NCBI GenBank assembly: GCA_045863195.1
Contig: BTUI01000004.1
Span: forward strand, 62,001 to 126,000
Direction of reading: 5' to 3'
Length of the DNA: 64,000 nucleotides
From: W-Chloroflexi-9 sp045863195
GTDB taxonomy: Bacteria > Chloroflexota > Dehalococcoidia > UBA2979
Made by a program: the position numbers and the translations under genes
The notes under the pieces: generated by a model
What the model was told of the DNA's origin: nothing
Database searches by the model: none
Seen by the model: the letters and a program-made list of their open reading frames with translations, nothing else
Shown: in pieces, positions 7,237 through 15,765 of the stretch
Layout: each line of letters starts with the position of its first letter
How positions within the stretch are numbered: the first letter of the stretch is position 1

Positions 7237-8571
7237 CTACAGCCCGAGCATGCGCATGATGCCACCGGCACCCTTGCCGGTGGTCATGGCCTTCATCAGT
7301 TTGCGGGCATCCGCGAACTGGTTCAAGAGGCGGTTCACGTCCGCCGGGGTGGTCCCCGAGCCGCGGGCGATGCGGCGGCGGCGGGATCCGTTGATGATTT
7401 CTGGGTGCCGGCGCTCCTGCGGGGTCATGGAGAAGATGATCGCCTCGCTCTGGCGGAAGTAGGCGTCTGTCAGGTCGGCGTTCCCGAGTTGCCCCTTCAG
7501 CTGGCCGGCGCCCGGCAGCATCTCCAGGATCCCGGAAAGCGGGCCCATCTTCTTCATCTGCTGCATCTGAGTGAGGAAGTCCTCCAGATCGAACTGGCCG
7601 GAGCGCATCCGCTTCGCCACGTCCTTGGCGTCGCGCTCCCCCATCGCCTGCTTCGCCTTCTCGACGAGCGAGACGACGTCACCCATGCCGAGCAGGCGGC
7701 TGGCAAAGCGGTCCGGGTGGAACTCCTCCAGCGCTTCGAGGCGTTCGCCGGTGGTGATGAACTTCACCGGGAGGCCGGTCACCTCCCGCACGGAGAGCAC
7801 GGCGCCGCCGCGGGTGTCCGAGTCGACCTTGGTGACGACGATGCCGGTGCCCTCGAGGACCTCGTGCAGCTCCTTGGCGAGCGTGACGGCCTCCTGGCCG
7901 GTCAGCGCGTCCACCACGATCAGCAGCTCGGTCGGGTCCACCTCGTCCGCGAGGCCGGCGAGGTCGTCCGCGACCTCGTCGTCCAGGGCCACGATGCCGA
8001 CGGAGTCGACGACGATGGCGTTCGCGTTGATGCGGGCGGCGTGCGCGAGGGCGCGCTTCGCGACCGCCGAGGCGGGCGCGGGCTTCTCCTCCACGTAGGA
8101 GGGGACATCGATGCTGCGGGCGAGCACCTGCAGCTGCTCGCTGGCGGCGACGCGCTCGAAGTCGGTGGAGACCAGGAGCGGGCGGTAGCCGTCGTTCTTG
8201 AACTTCAGCGCGAGGCGGCCCGCGAGGGTGGTCTTACCGCCACCCTTGGAGCCCACGACCATGACCTTCATCGGCCCGGCCTGCGGCTTCAGGAGGGCGG
8301 CGCTCTCCTTGCCCAGCGTCTCCACCAGCGTCTCGTTGACGATGGCGATGACCTGCTGGGCGGGCGTGATCGACTTCAGAACCTCCTGGCCCAGCGCGCG
8401 CTCTCGCACGCGGGCGATGAAGTCCCGGACGACCTTGAAGTTGACGTCCGCCTCGAGCAGCGCGACGCGCACCTCGCGGAGCGCCTCGTCGAGTTCTTTC
8501 TCGCCGATGCGTCCCTTGGTGCCGAGTCGCTTGAAGGTGCCCTGGAGGCGGTCAGAGAGTGCGTCGAGCAT
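7237..8571 (-). CDS. ffh: Signal recognition particle protein Ffh with altered GTPase motifs
   Basis: This 444-residue protein has an N domain (1-90), a GTPase G domain (about 100-295) and a methionine-rich M domain that binds SRP RNA (to the end, with RRRRIARGSGTTPADVNRLL). The P-loop reads GSKGGGKTT (from 107). The region around 137-148 is DFERVAASEQLQ where DxYRPAAxEQL is usual. G3 reads DSVGI (189-193) instead of DTAGR. G4 is intact (TKVD 247-250), followed by SDTRGG. Ffh targets nascent membrane proteins with 4.5S RNA and FtsY. Its position at the head of ffh-rpsP-khpA-rimM argues that this is the cell's genuine Ffh despite the divergence. Confidence 0.93.
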   Translation of the reverse strand: MLDALSDRLQGTFKRLGTKGRIGEKELDEALREVRVALLEADVNFKVVRDFIARVRERALGQEVLKSITPAQQVIAIVNETLVETLGKESAALLKPQAGPMKVMVVGSKGGGKTTLAGRLALKFKNDGYRPLLVSTDFERVAASEQLQVLARSIDVPSYVEEKPAPASAVAKRALAHAARINANAIVVDSVGIVALDDEVADDLAGLADEVDPTELLIVVDALTGQEAVTLAKELHEVLEGTGIVVTKVDSDTRGGAVLSVREVTGLPVKFITTGERLEALEEFHPDRFASRLLGMGDVVSLVEKAKQAMGERDAKDVAKRMRSGQFDLEDFLTQMQQMKKMGPLSGILEMLPGAGQLKGQLGNADLTDAYFRQSEAIIFSMTPQERRHPEIINGSRRRRIARGSGTTPADVNRLLNQFADARKLMKAMTTGKGAGGIMRMLGL

Positions 8572-8723
8572 CGCTAACGAGTGTAGAGGCCCGGCGCGGG
8601 GCGGGCGAGCGTGGCCCTACGCCCTCGGGGCGTGGGGCGCTCGAGCGTGCGGGTGGCGGCGGCGCGGCCTCGACGGGGGCGTGGAGGAGGCGAGTGGCGC
8701 TGCTGCGGGCCTGGCGGCCCGCC

Positions 8724-8764
8724 CCTCATCCCCTGCCCCCTCTCCCATCGAGAGAGGGGATGAG
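8724..8764. repeat. Intergenic inverted repeat beside the DUF3800 gene
   Basis: CTCATCCCC (8725-8733) is inverted as GGGGATGAG (8756-8764), with an inner CTCTC/GAGAG pairing. Positions 8731-8742 (CCCTGCCCCCTC) recur as an exact 12-base direct copy at 9735-9746, on the other side of the DUF3800 gene. The rest of 8572-8828 shows no gene. Confidence 0.5.
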
Positions 8765-8828
8765 ATGTGGTGGGATCCACCCCACCACGGCGGGGCCCCG
8801 GTCGCTGCCGCGACGGGCCGGAGGGGGA

Positions 8829-9671
8829 TCAGGGCGTGAGGAGTGGCCCGTTCGGTGTCTTGTCGCTCAGCCCCAGCGCGCGATTCATGCGTTCGTGTAG
8901 GTCCTGCGGTATCGGCTCGCTCACCGACTTCAGGATCATCTTCCCAATGTCGTGAACTCCAAACACTGGACTCAGAACGCTCCATCCAATGTTGGTCAGT
9001 TCCTCATGTATCCAACCGAAGTCGCTGCTTCCGCCCTCCGCAGCCCTGCGTAGCGGCCAGGCGAGCATGTCTGCAGCCTGGAGGGGCATAAACTCATCGT
9101 CCGCGCGGAATAGTGGTTCGGCCGGCATTCGTGCACGTTCGTCGGCATCCATGAGTTCGAGGATCGCGGGATAGAACTGGCGGGCGCGGGTTCCGCTGAT
9201 TCGGCTGTCATCAAAGATGATCTCGACCCGCTCCTGGTGTCTGCTGAGTTTCAGGTGTCGTGCGATCGCAAAAAGGATCGAGGCGAAGCCCAAGAAGTAT
9301 GGGTCGGCTTGGTAGCGCAGGAGCTGTCCCGCGCGGGTCTTCGCAGTACTCGTGAGCGGCGTAACAGAGTGTGTCCACGCGTACGCATCGATGAGAGCGA
9401 AGAAGCCGATAGTGGCAGTGTCGTTGAGCACCGAGAGCATGCGCCGAACTTTGGCGTCGCGCTCTTCCGGCGACCACCCGTAGAACTGACCGCCCAGACG
9501 GGCAGCTTCGACCATGTGCATTGAAGCGATCTTCGGTCGTGTGTCCCGCGCGGCCCGCCAACGATCTGAGAACTCTGACCACGCCTCAGCATCGGCCATC
9601 AGCCCCAATAGGCACATATGAATGCCCTGCCCCTTGGCGCCGCTCTCATCGATCCAGATCTGAAGTGGCAA
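8829..9671 (-). CDS. DUF3800 family protein
   Basis: This 280-residue protein opens with the DUF3800 signature QIWIDESG (Asp8, Glu9), has a central EIIFDDSRISG and ends its core with MPLQAADMLAWPLRRAAEGG. Spaced acidic residues in a predicted RNase H-like fold suggest metal-dependent nuclease chemistry, but no member has a firm function. Homologues often occur in mobile or defence-related islands. The start is TTG at 9671, with AGG a little upstream. Its base composition is visibly poorer in GC than its neighbours, and the gene is flanked by 12-base direct copies, so recent transfer is likely. Confidence 0.82.
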   Translation of the reverse strand: MPLQIWIDESGAKGQGIHMCLLGLMADAEAWSEFSDRWRAARDTRPKIASMHMVEAARLGGQFYGWSPEERDAKVRRMLSVLNDTATIGFFALIDAYAWTHSVTPLTSTAKTRAGQLLRYQADPYFLGFASILFAIARHLKLSRHQERVEIIFDDSRISGTRARQFYPAILELMDADERARMPAEPLFRADDEFMPLQAADMLAWPLRRAAEGGSSDFGWIHEELTNIGWSVLSPVFGVHDIGKMILKSVSEPIPQDLHERMNRALGLSDKTPNGPLLTP

Positions 9672-9770
9672 GAGAAGGACCTACGTTTCGGCGAACATCC
9701 GTGGGGCTCACTCGGGATGATTATCGCACCGGAACCCTGCCCCCTCCCCGGCCCCGCGGGGTGGCGAGGG

Positions 9771-10253
9771 CTAGGCGGTGGCGACGCCAGCGAAGCGGTC
9801 GAGTTCGCGCTGGAGGTTCAGCGGGAGGATGACGCCGCGGCGGTCGAACTCGCCCCACTGGTCGCGGGGGAGCATCCACATCACCTCGAACTCGTTGCCG
9901 TCCGGGTCGTGGCCGTACAGCGACTTCGTCGCGCCGTGGTCGGAGGCGCCGGTGAGCGCGTCCAGTTCGACGAGGACGGAGGCGGCCTGCGCGAGGTCCT
10001 CGATGGTGGGGACCTGCCAGGCGAGGTGGTAGAGGCCGACCGAGCCGCGGGTGGGGGAGGGGGCGTGCTCGCCGACCTGCAGCAGGCCGAGGTCGTGGTG
10101 GTTGTCGGAGCCGGCGGCGCGGAGGAAGGCCATCATGCCGCCCTCGCGGCCGATCTCCTCGAAGCCGAAGGCACGGTGGTAGAAGTCGACCGCCCGGTCC
10201 AGGTTGCGGACGTAGAGGACGGCGTGGTTGAGGCGTGCGACGGGGACGGGCAT
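9771..10253 (-). CDS. VOC family protein (glyoxalase/extradiol dioxygenase superfamily)
   Basis: This 160-residue protein begins PVARLNHAVLYVRNLDRAVDFY with the first beta-alpha-beta-beta-beta module. The second module has SVGLYHLAWQVP and ends GHDPDGNEFEVMW. His10, a His in the second module and the Glu of NEFEV are candidate metal ligands, as in catechol 2,3-dioxygenase-like and glyoxalase proteins. The substrate is unknown. ATG is preceded by GGAG, and a full promoter can be seen upstream. The gene is monocistronic. Confidence 0.85.
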   Translation of the reverse strand: MPVPVARLNHAVLYVRNLDRAVDFYHRAFGFEEIGREGGMMAFLRAAGSDNHHDLGLLQVGEHAPSPTRGSVGLYHLAWQVPTIEDLAQAASVLVELDALTGASDHGATKSLYGHDPDGNEFEVMWMLPRDQWGEFDRRGVILPLNLQRELDRFAGVATA

Positions 10254-10280
10254 GGTGTGACTCCTATTCAGTATGTCACT

Positions 10281-10308
10281 AGTATATCGTAAGTCATTTC
10301 CGATGCAA
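10281..10308 (-). promoter_or_regulatory. Sigma-70-type promoter of the VOC gene
   Basis: On the minus strand a -35 box TTGCAT (10303-10308) and a -10 box TATACT (10281-10286) are separated by 16 bases. The start of transcription would fall about 20 bases before the ATG, leaving room for the GGAG. The -10 overlaps an 8-base near-direct repeat (AGTATATC / AGTATGTC on the plus strand, 11 bases apart) that could be an operator. Confidence 0.7.
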
Positions 10309-10470
10309 GTCCCCTCGGTAGGGATCGGTACGCCTCGGTCGGGGGCGGGGGTGCGAGCGCGGACGCCGGCTCGAGCCAGCGCGACGTCCGCGCCGCCACG
10401 GCAGGCTCCGCCCCGCCCGAGGTACGCCCGCCGCCACGAGGTGCATGGCAGCCGGCGCTCGGAACCCCAC

Positions 10471-10497
10471 CGTCACTACATAATACGACGCGGCGAT
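10471..10497. repeat. 27-base intergenic element, copy 1
   Basis: CGT, 2 bases, CTACATAAT, 6 bases, CGGCGAT. The same blocks with identical spacing recur at 15081-15107 (21 of 27 positions identical). Both copies lie in intergenic DNA on the upstream side of a minus-strand gene. Confidence 0.5.
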
Positions 10498-10534
10498 AGC
10501 CCCTGGATCGGTCGGGGCGGCCTCGGAGTGCAGA

Positions 10535-10560
10535 ACGGCCGGGCGCATCCGCCCGGCCGT
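10535..10560 (-). terminator. Hairpin terminator downstream of gap
   Basis: A 10-bp perfect stem (ACGGCCGGGC / GCCCGGCCGT) with a 6-nt loop begins 38 bases past the gap stop codon. The T-run on the minus strand is poor, so it may need a factor. Confidence 0.65.
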
Positions 10561-10597
10561 CCGTGTGCTGCTCGGGGAGGGCGTCCGCCCTCGGCGG

Positions 10598-11614
10598 CTA
10601 CTTCAGGCCGCGCTCCGCCATCATCGCGATCACGTCGGTGAGGCGGCAGGAGTAGCCCCACTCGTTGTCGTACCAGGTGACGGTCTTCGCCGTGTGGCCA
10701 CCGTTCACCACCATGGTGCTCGGCGCGTCGTGGATCGCGGAGCCGGCGTGGCCCTTGAAGTCGGACGACACCAGTTCCTCGGTCTCGACGAAGAGGTAGC
10801 CCTTCATCTTGCCGCCGGAGGCCGCCACGAACGCCTCGTTGATCTCGCCCTCGGAGGGGGCGTCCTTCAACTGCGTCACCATGTCGACGACGGAGACGGT
10901 CGGCGTGGGGACGCGGTAGGCGAAGCCGTCGAACTTGCCGGCGAGCTCCGGGATGATCTTGCCGACCAGCTGAGACGCGCCCGAGGACGTCGGGACGATG
11001 TTCAGCGCGGCAGCGCGGGCGCGGCGCAGGTCCTTGTGCGAGTTGTCCACCAGGTTCTGGTCGCCGGTGTAGGAGTGGATGGTGGACATGAAGCCGCTCT
11101 CCACGCCGAACGCGTCGTGCATGACCTTCACGGCCAGTGCCACGCAGTTGGTGGTGCAGGAGCCGGCGGAGATGACGTGGTGCCGGGCCGGGTCGTACTC
11201 GTCATGGTTGATGCCCATGATGACGGTCCAGTCTTCGCCCTTGGCCGGGGCGGAGATGATGACCTTCTTCGCGCCACCCTTCAGGTGGGCGCCGGCGCTC
11301 TTCGCGTCGCGGAACTCGCCCGTGGACTCGATCACCACGTCCACGCCGGCGTCGCCCCAGGGGACGTCTTCCGGGCTGTTGGCGTTGAAGACGCGCACCT
11401 CGTGCCCGCCGACGGTGAAAGAGTCCTTGCCGTCCACGATCTCGGCCGGGAAGCGCCCGTAGTCCGAGTCATGCCGCAGGAGGTGGGTGCGGATCGCGAC
11501 CGGGCCGCGGTTGATGGCGACGATCTCAAAGTCGTCGCGGCGGTTCTCGTACCAGGCGCGGAACGCCATGCGTCCCGTGCGACCGAAGCCGTTGATGCCG
11601 ACTCGAAGGGTCAT
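10598..11614 (-). CDS. gap: Glyceraldehyde-3-phosphate dehydrogenase
   Basis: This 338-residue enzyme has the N-terminal dinucleotide fold (RVGINGFGRTGR), the catalytic Cys153 in SAGSCTTNC, His180 in GFMSTIHSYTGDQ and the C-terminal WYDNEWGYS. It oxidises and phosphorylates glyceraldehyde 3-phosphate in glycolysis. The cofactor-selecting loop after the second strand reads AINRGPV: Arg36 stands where NAD-specific enzymes normally have Asp (AINDL). This suggests relaxed or NADP-directed specificity. It is the last gene of a minus-strand cluster with eno and an unknown gene. Confidence 0.96.
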   Translation of the reverse strand: MTLRVGINGFGRTGRMAFRAWYENRRDDFEIVAINRGPVAIRTHLLRHDSDYGRFPAEIVDGKDSFTVGGHEVRVFNANSPEDVPWGDAGVDVVIESTGEFRDAKSAGAHLKGGAKKVIISAPAKGEDWTVIMGINHDEYDPARHHVISAGSCTTNCVALAVKVMHDAFGVESGFMSTIHSYTGDQNLVDNSHKDLRRARAAALNIVPTSSGASQLVGKIIPELAGKFDGFAYRVPTPTVSVVDMVTQLKDAPSEGEINEAFVAASGGKMKGYLFVETEELVSSDFKGHAGSAIHDAPSTMVVNGGHTAKTVTWYDNEWGYSCRLTDVIAMMAERGLK

Positions 11615-11718
11615 GGTTGAAGCGCCTCCCCGTGGTGCGGTCAGATTCTACCGGCGGCCGAGCGACCGTTCCATGCGCCCCCGGTGAAGGTTCGGTCGTC
11701 GCGCCATCGACCCGTCGC

Positions 11719-12648
11719 TCAGAACAGCAGGCGGCCCGGGGCGTCCGAGGGCTGCCGGCGGAAGTCGACGAGCAGGTGGCGACGGCGCCCCTCCGCGTCC
11801 GTCCACTCCTCCAGGCGGCAGCGGTCCGCCGCGCCCAGCAGTGACTCCACGGCACGGACGTGCCCCGCCGCCTCCTCGCGGAGGTCGGAGGGCGCTGGGA
11901 ACTGGCCCGCGAGGTGCAGCGCGACGTGGAGTTGCACCGCGCCGACGCGGAGCAGCCAGCCGAGCAGCAACTGCGCCCAGCCGAGGTGAAACGCCTGGTC
12001 GCCGAAGATGAGCGGGTAGCGCTCGTGGGACGCCTCGTTCGCGACGAACAGGGCGGTGGGGCCGAAGTTCGGGCGGCCGAAGTCGCTGCTTGCGCGGTAG
12101 ATGAGCCGCAGGTGCTGGTCGCCGGAGATGCCGGAGCCGGAGAAGTACGACCCGAGGCCCACCTCCACCGACCGGGTCTCCGCGTGGCGGCCGTACGCCT
12201 CGTGCGTCCAGCGCCGCCACTCGTCGATCTCGGCGTCGAGGCCGGCCTGGCCGCCGACGAACTCAACCGCCTGGCGGATGAGGGCGAGCGCGGACTGGTA
12301 GGAGCCCCGGCGGACGAGCCCGGCGGCGTCCGACTGGGTGAGGAACGCGCGGCTCCAGAGGCTGGCGAACGCCGCCATGGTCATGTTGCGGGCGGTCGCG
12401 GTGTACCCGGTCGCGGCGAGGCGGGCCTGGATGTCCAGCCCCACGCCGAGGAGGTGCAGGTCCTCCGCGCAGAGGAACCCGGTCTGCCGCCAGGCGTCCT
12501 CCGCCGCGGGCGCGAGGTCGGCGGGCTTGCCGGGGAGCGTCCAGCCGGTGAGCACGCGCATCCCGGAGACACGCTGCGGCGGGTCCTGGATACGGAAGCC
12601 CGTCTCGTCTGGCCCGGCGTCGCGGGGGCCGTTGCCGTTGGTGGTCAC
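11719..12648 (-). CDS. Unknown protein encoded between eno and gap
   Basis: I prefer the GTG at 12648, one base after the eno stop, giving 309 residues; an internal ATG (protein MRVLTGWTLPG) about 30 codons later is possible. I do not recognise a family. It is soluble, with no signal peptide or membrane segment. Notable stretches are AEDLHLLGVGLDIQARL, ESRVEVGLG-like SVEVGLGSYFSGSGISGDQHL, FVANEASHERYPLIFG and a helical C-terminal half. The one-base gap to eno implies coupled translation, and gap follows 104 bases later. A role tied to lower glycolysis is a guess from position only. Confidence 0.7.
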   Translation of the reverse strand: MTTNGNGPRDAGPDETGFRIQDPPQRVSGMRVLTGWTLPGKPADLAPAAEDAWRQTGFLCAEDLHLLGVGLDIQARLAATGYTATARNMTMAAFASLWSRAFLTQSDAAGLVRRGSYQSALALIRQAVEFVGGQAGLDAEIDEWRRWTHEAYGRHAETRSVEVGLGSYFSGSGISGDQHLRLIYRASSDFGRPNFGPTALFVANEASHERYPLIFGDQAFHLGWAQLLLGWLLRVGAVQLHVALHLAGQFPAPSDLREEAAGHVRAVESLLGAADRCRLEEWTDAEGRRRHLLVDFRRQPSDAPGRLLF

Positions 12649-12649
12649 G

Positions 12650-13924
<1,275 letters not shown>

Positions 13925-14011
13925 GGGGGCCCCTTCGTCCGCGTGCCGCCTGGCTGGCGGGCTGGCCCATGCAGGATCGCAGCGGTGCGGCCCCCGGACA
14001 ACCGTCCGAGG

Positions 14012-14917
14012 TTAACGGGCGCGGGGATGCGCCTCGTCGTACACCTCGCGGACGTGTTCGTCGGCCAGGTGGGTGTAGATCTGCGTCGTGGAGACGTTGG
14101 CGTGGCCGAGCATCTCCTGAACCTCGCGGAGCGTGCGGCCGCCACGGAGCTGGTGAGTGGCGTAGGAGTGGCGGAGGGTGTGCGGCGTGACCTTCACGTC
14201 GATCCCGGCGCCCTTCGCGTAGCCCTTCAGGATCAGCCAGAACCCCTGGCGGGTGAGGCGTTCGCCGCGGCGGTTCACGAACAGCGCGGAGTTCGGACGG
14301 TTCTTCAGCAGTTGCGTCCGCGCCTCGTCCAGGTAGCGCTCCAGCACCCCGATCGTGTGCTCGTCGATCGGGATCATGCGCTCCTTGTTGCCCTTGCCCT
14401 TGCAGATGACGCGCGGTTCAACGGCGTTGAGGTGCAGGTTGCTCATGTCCAGCGACACGAGTTCGGTGACGCGCATCCCGCTGGCGTACATCAGCTGCAG
14501 CATCGCGGAGTCGCGTGTCGCCTCGGGCGAGTCGTACTTCGACGGCTCGTTCAGGAGCGCATCGATCTGGGCGACGGACATCACCTGCGGTGGCTGACGG
14601 AACGCGCGAGGTGAATCGACCTCCACCGTGGGGTTGGAGGTGAGGTCGCCGTGATCGAGCAGGAAGGCGCAGAACGACTTCACCGCGGCGACCTTGCGGG
14701 CGACGGTGGCCTTCGCGTAGCGGCGCGCGTTCAGGTCCGCGATGTAGTCGAGGATGGTGTCGCGCGTCAGGACGCGGGCCGGTTCGCCGGCGAGGCCGCG
14801 CTCCTGGAGGAATCGGCGGAAGCCGCTGAGGTCGTTGCGGTACGCATCGATCGTGTTCTTGGAGGATCCGCGTTCGGCGGACAGGTAGTGCAGGAACGCT
14901 TCGGTGCGCTCGTCCAC
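14012..14917 (-). CDS. Tyrosine recombinase XerC/XerD family
   Basis: At 301 residues this has the full Xer layout: an N-terminal SAM-like core-binding domain (FLHYLSAERGSSKNTIDAYR) and a catalytic domain with the first Arg in ASGMRVTELVSL, the HxxR box in TPHTLRHSYATHQLRGG, and the last His and Tyr in LGHANVSTTQIYTHL. The GTG at 14917 lies just after GGGGGA and is preferred to a TTG 15 bases upstream. The length and absence of nearby phage genes point to chromosome-dimer resolution rather than an integrase. Whether it is XerC or XerD cannot be decided without the partner. Confidence 0.9.
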   Translation of the reverse strand: MDERTEAFLHYLSAERGSSKNTIDAYRNDLSGFRRFLQERGLAGEPARVLTRDTILDYIADLNARRYAKATVARKVAAVKSFCAFLLDHGDLTSNPTVEVDSPRAFRQPPQVMSVAQIDALLNEPSKYDSPEATRDSAMLQLMYASGMRVTELVSLDMSNLHLNAVEPRVICKGKGNKERMIPIDEHTIGVLERYLDEARTQLLKNRPNSALFVNRRGERLTRQGFWLILKGYAKGAGIDVKVTPHTLRHSYATHQLRGGRTLREVQEMLGHANVSTTQIYTHLADEHVREVYDEAHPRAR

Positions 14918-15080
14918 GGTTCCCCCGCGCAATCATGCGAGCCCCGATGGACGAGGCCGTACCGCGGCGCTTCAGTGCGACCGCATTCCTGCGAGTTGCA
15001 TCGGTGCCGCATTCGTTGCTGCTGGGGAAGCCGCCCGCTCCCAGCGTCACCGGCCACCTTGTATACCCGCTGTATGCATC

Positions 15081-15107
15081 CGTGTCTACATAATCGGCCC
15101 CGGCGAT
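15081..15107. repeat. 27-base intergenic element, copy 2
   Basis: Same blocks and spacing as 10471-10497. It lies about 165 bases upstream of the Xer gene. A possible minus-strand -10 (TATACA, 15058-15063) lies between it and that gene. Confidence 0.5.
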
Positions 15108-15117
15108 GTCCGTCGCG

Positions 15118-15765
15118 TTACGCGCGGGAACGCTCCTCGAAGCCGTACGGGCCGACCAGCGGCACGAAGCGACACGGGCCCAGGTCCTCGCTCGCGGTGC
15201 CGTCCGCGGTGCGGGTCACGACGAGCAGGTGCTGTTCTTCGCGCGTGCCGACGGGGATGACGAGGCGTCTGGCGGCCGCGAGTTGCGCGACCAGCACGTC
15301 CGGCACGGCGGGTGCGGCGGCGGTCACGATGATCGCGTCAAACGGAGCGAGCCCGGGCATCCCGAGGTCGTCGCCCGCGCGGAACACGCGCACGTTGTCG
15401 ATGTCGAGCGCGTGCAAGACGCGCTCGGCGCCTTCGCGCAGGCTGTCGACGACCTCGACGCTGACGACCTCGCGGCAAAGGCGAGCGAGGACGGCCGCCT
15501 GGTAGCCGGAGCCGGTGCCGATCTCCAGGACGCGCTCGTCGCCGCGCAGGTGGAGCGCCGCCGTCATCATCCCGACGATCGTGGGCTGCGAGATGGTCTG
15601 GCCGTCGCCGATGGGTAGCGGCTGGTCGTCATAGGCCCACGCGCGGAGGTGGGCGGGCACGAAGCGGTCGCGCGGGATGTCGCGGATTGCCTCCAGCACG
15701 CGCGCGTCGTGGACCTGCTCTGCGACCAGCGCGACCAGGCGGTCGACGGGCGAGGGCGCGGTCAC
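15118..15765 (-). CDS. pcm: Protein-L-isoaspartate O-methyltransferase
   Basis: This 215-residue protein has the family signature DDQPLPIGDGQTISQPTIVG, the SAM-binding motif I VLEIGTGSGYQAAVLA and motif II FDAIIVTAAAPAVP. It methylates isoaspartyl residues in damaged proteins and so starts their repair. The start GTG shares 4 bases (GTGA) with the uvrC stop, so translation is coupled. The pairing of protein repair with DNA repair is of interest but not unique. Confidence 0.95.
   Translation of the reverse strand: MTAPSPVDRLVALVAEQVHDARVLEAIRDIPRDRFVPAHLRAWAYDDQPLPIGDGQTISQPTIVGMMTAALHLRGDERVLEIGTGSGYQAAVLARLCREVVSVEVVDSLREGAERVLHALDIDNVRVFRAGDDLGMPGLAPFDAIIVTAAAPAVPDVLVAQLAAARRLVIPVGTREEQHLLVVTRTADGTASEDLGPCRFVPLVGPYGFEERSRA

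Larger units (their letters stand above)
10254..10597. other. 344-base intergenic region between gap and the VOC gene
   Basis: No coding frame is convincing here. The region holds the VOC promoter at its left end, a 27-base element shared with the region upstream of the Xer gene (10471-10497) and the gap terminator (10535-10560). Confidence 0.7.

Noticed and set aside
10481..10490. TAATACGAC resembling a T7-type phage promoter
   Set aside because: Only 9 bases match, no phage polymerase gene is visible, and the match falls in the repeated intergenic element.
14012..14917. Xer-family gene as a phage integrase for the injection locus
   Set aside because: It lies 39 kb from that locus, has a housekeeping Xer length and layout, and no attachment-site duplication was seen near the tRNAs.
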